Part shown: positions 5,248 to 5,437 of the stretch, one piece after another
Numbering within the stretch: position 1 is the stretch's first letter
Layout of the letters: every line of letters begins with the position of its first letter
Assembly (NCBI GenBank): GCA_021845945.1
Contig: JAJZRD010000042.1
Location: forward strand, 1 to 5,437
Direction: 5' to 3'
Origin: Chloroflexota bacterium
GTDB taxonomy: Bacteria; Chloroflexota; UBA6077
Length of the DNA: 5,437 bases
Position numbers and translations under genes: made by a program
The notes under the pieces: generated by a model
The model's input: the letters and a program-made list of their open reading frames with translations, nothing else
The model's database searches: none
Told to the model about the DNA's origin: nothing

Positions 5248-5437
5248 ATGGAGAGATGGGGCTGGATTTCGGCCTTGGTGGAACCCTACTTCTTGGCTGC
5301 GCTGGCGATGGCCGTGGCGCTGCCCCGGCTGCTGTTTCCCGGAACGGCCGGCTGGCTGTTGGGGGCAATGCTGGCGGCGGGCCTCTTCTGGCTGGACCAT
5401 CGCCTGACGGCGTCCGTCTCCCGACTACCTGCTCGGG
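5248..5437 (+). CDS. N-terminus of a membrane protein, cut by the window end
   Basis: An open frame begins at ATG 5248 and runs to the last base without a stop, giving 63 codons. GGGAGGT (5231-5237) lies 10 nt upstream as a plausible ribosome binding site. The product starts MERWGWISALVEPYFLAALA and has two hydrophobic stretches (about 7-26 and 32-50), with an Arg between them and a basic tail (H55, R56, R63). The pattern suits the first segments of a polytopic membrane protein, and O-antigen ligase or polymerase-like proteins can begin this way, but no family motif is visible. It lies beyond the terminator-like hairpin, so it probably belongs to a separate unit; no convincing promoter was found between 5203 and 5247. 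Confidence 0.6.
   Translation, partial: MERWGWISALVEPYFLAALAMAVALPRLLFPGTAGWLLGAMLAAGLFWLDHRLTASVSRLPAR

Noticed and set aside
4306..5400. Long minus-strand open frame (364 codons) opposite ATPase B
   Set aside because: It is low-complexity, rich in His, Arg, Gln and Pro, and runs across both operon-end hairpins. It is a shadow of the codon bias of the ATPase gene.
1..5437. tRNA, rRNA, CRISPR array or insertion sequence
   Set aside because: No cloverleaf, no regularly spaced repeats with spacers and no transposase frame were seen on either strand.

Overview
The window is a GC-rich bacterial chromosome segment with every supported gene on the + strand. Strong Shine-Dalgarno sites, a clear sigma70-type promoter and Rho-independent terminators show it is bacterial. 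These features and the LysM-NlpC/P60 wall hydrolase would suit a high-GC Firmicute-like or Chloroflexota-like lineage, but nothing here fixes the phylum.

Layout: (1) 1-654 is the 3' part of a cell-wall hydrolase gene (LysM, Pro/Ala linker, NlpC/P60), closed by a terminator at 671-701. (2) A promoter (TTGACT, 17 nt, TATTAT, 752-780) starts a new unit with a leader of about 130 nt. The leader holds a near-ideal ribosome binding site that leads only into a two-codon ORF. (3) The unit reads: a CstA-family transporter (917-2689); an 82-residue partly hydrophobic protein (2792-3040); and two tandem ArsA/Get3-like P-loop ATPases, A (3132-4124) and B (4126-5100), separated by one base. A perfect hairpin (5117-5146) and a terminator-like hairpin (5160-5202) end it. 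(4) A new membrane protein gene begins at 5248 and runs off the window.

The notable object is the four-gene group: CstA transporter, small protein, ATPase A, ATPase B. The ATPases align over their full length and look like an ancient duplication. They have diverged in complementary ways. A keeps the switch I aspartate (D53) but has lost the DTAPT switch II signature (it reads DLVPLGH). B keeps DTAPT but has Asn where the switch I catalytic Asp belongs (N53). Both keep the P-loop with its signature lysine, and neither has a single cysteine. They therefore cannot be classical ArsA arsenite-pump subunits or CxxC-zinc Get3 proteins. The inference is an asymmetric A-B heterodimer, with one hydrolysis-competent and one hydrolysis-impaired site, that works with the small protein on assembly, membrane insertion or gating of the CstA-type transporter.

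The spacers after cstA and after the small gene both carry tandem 7-bp repeats followed by inverted copies. The first forms a hairpin of about 25 positions that fills most of the gap.
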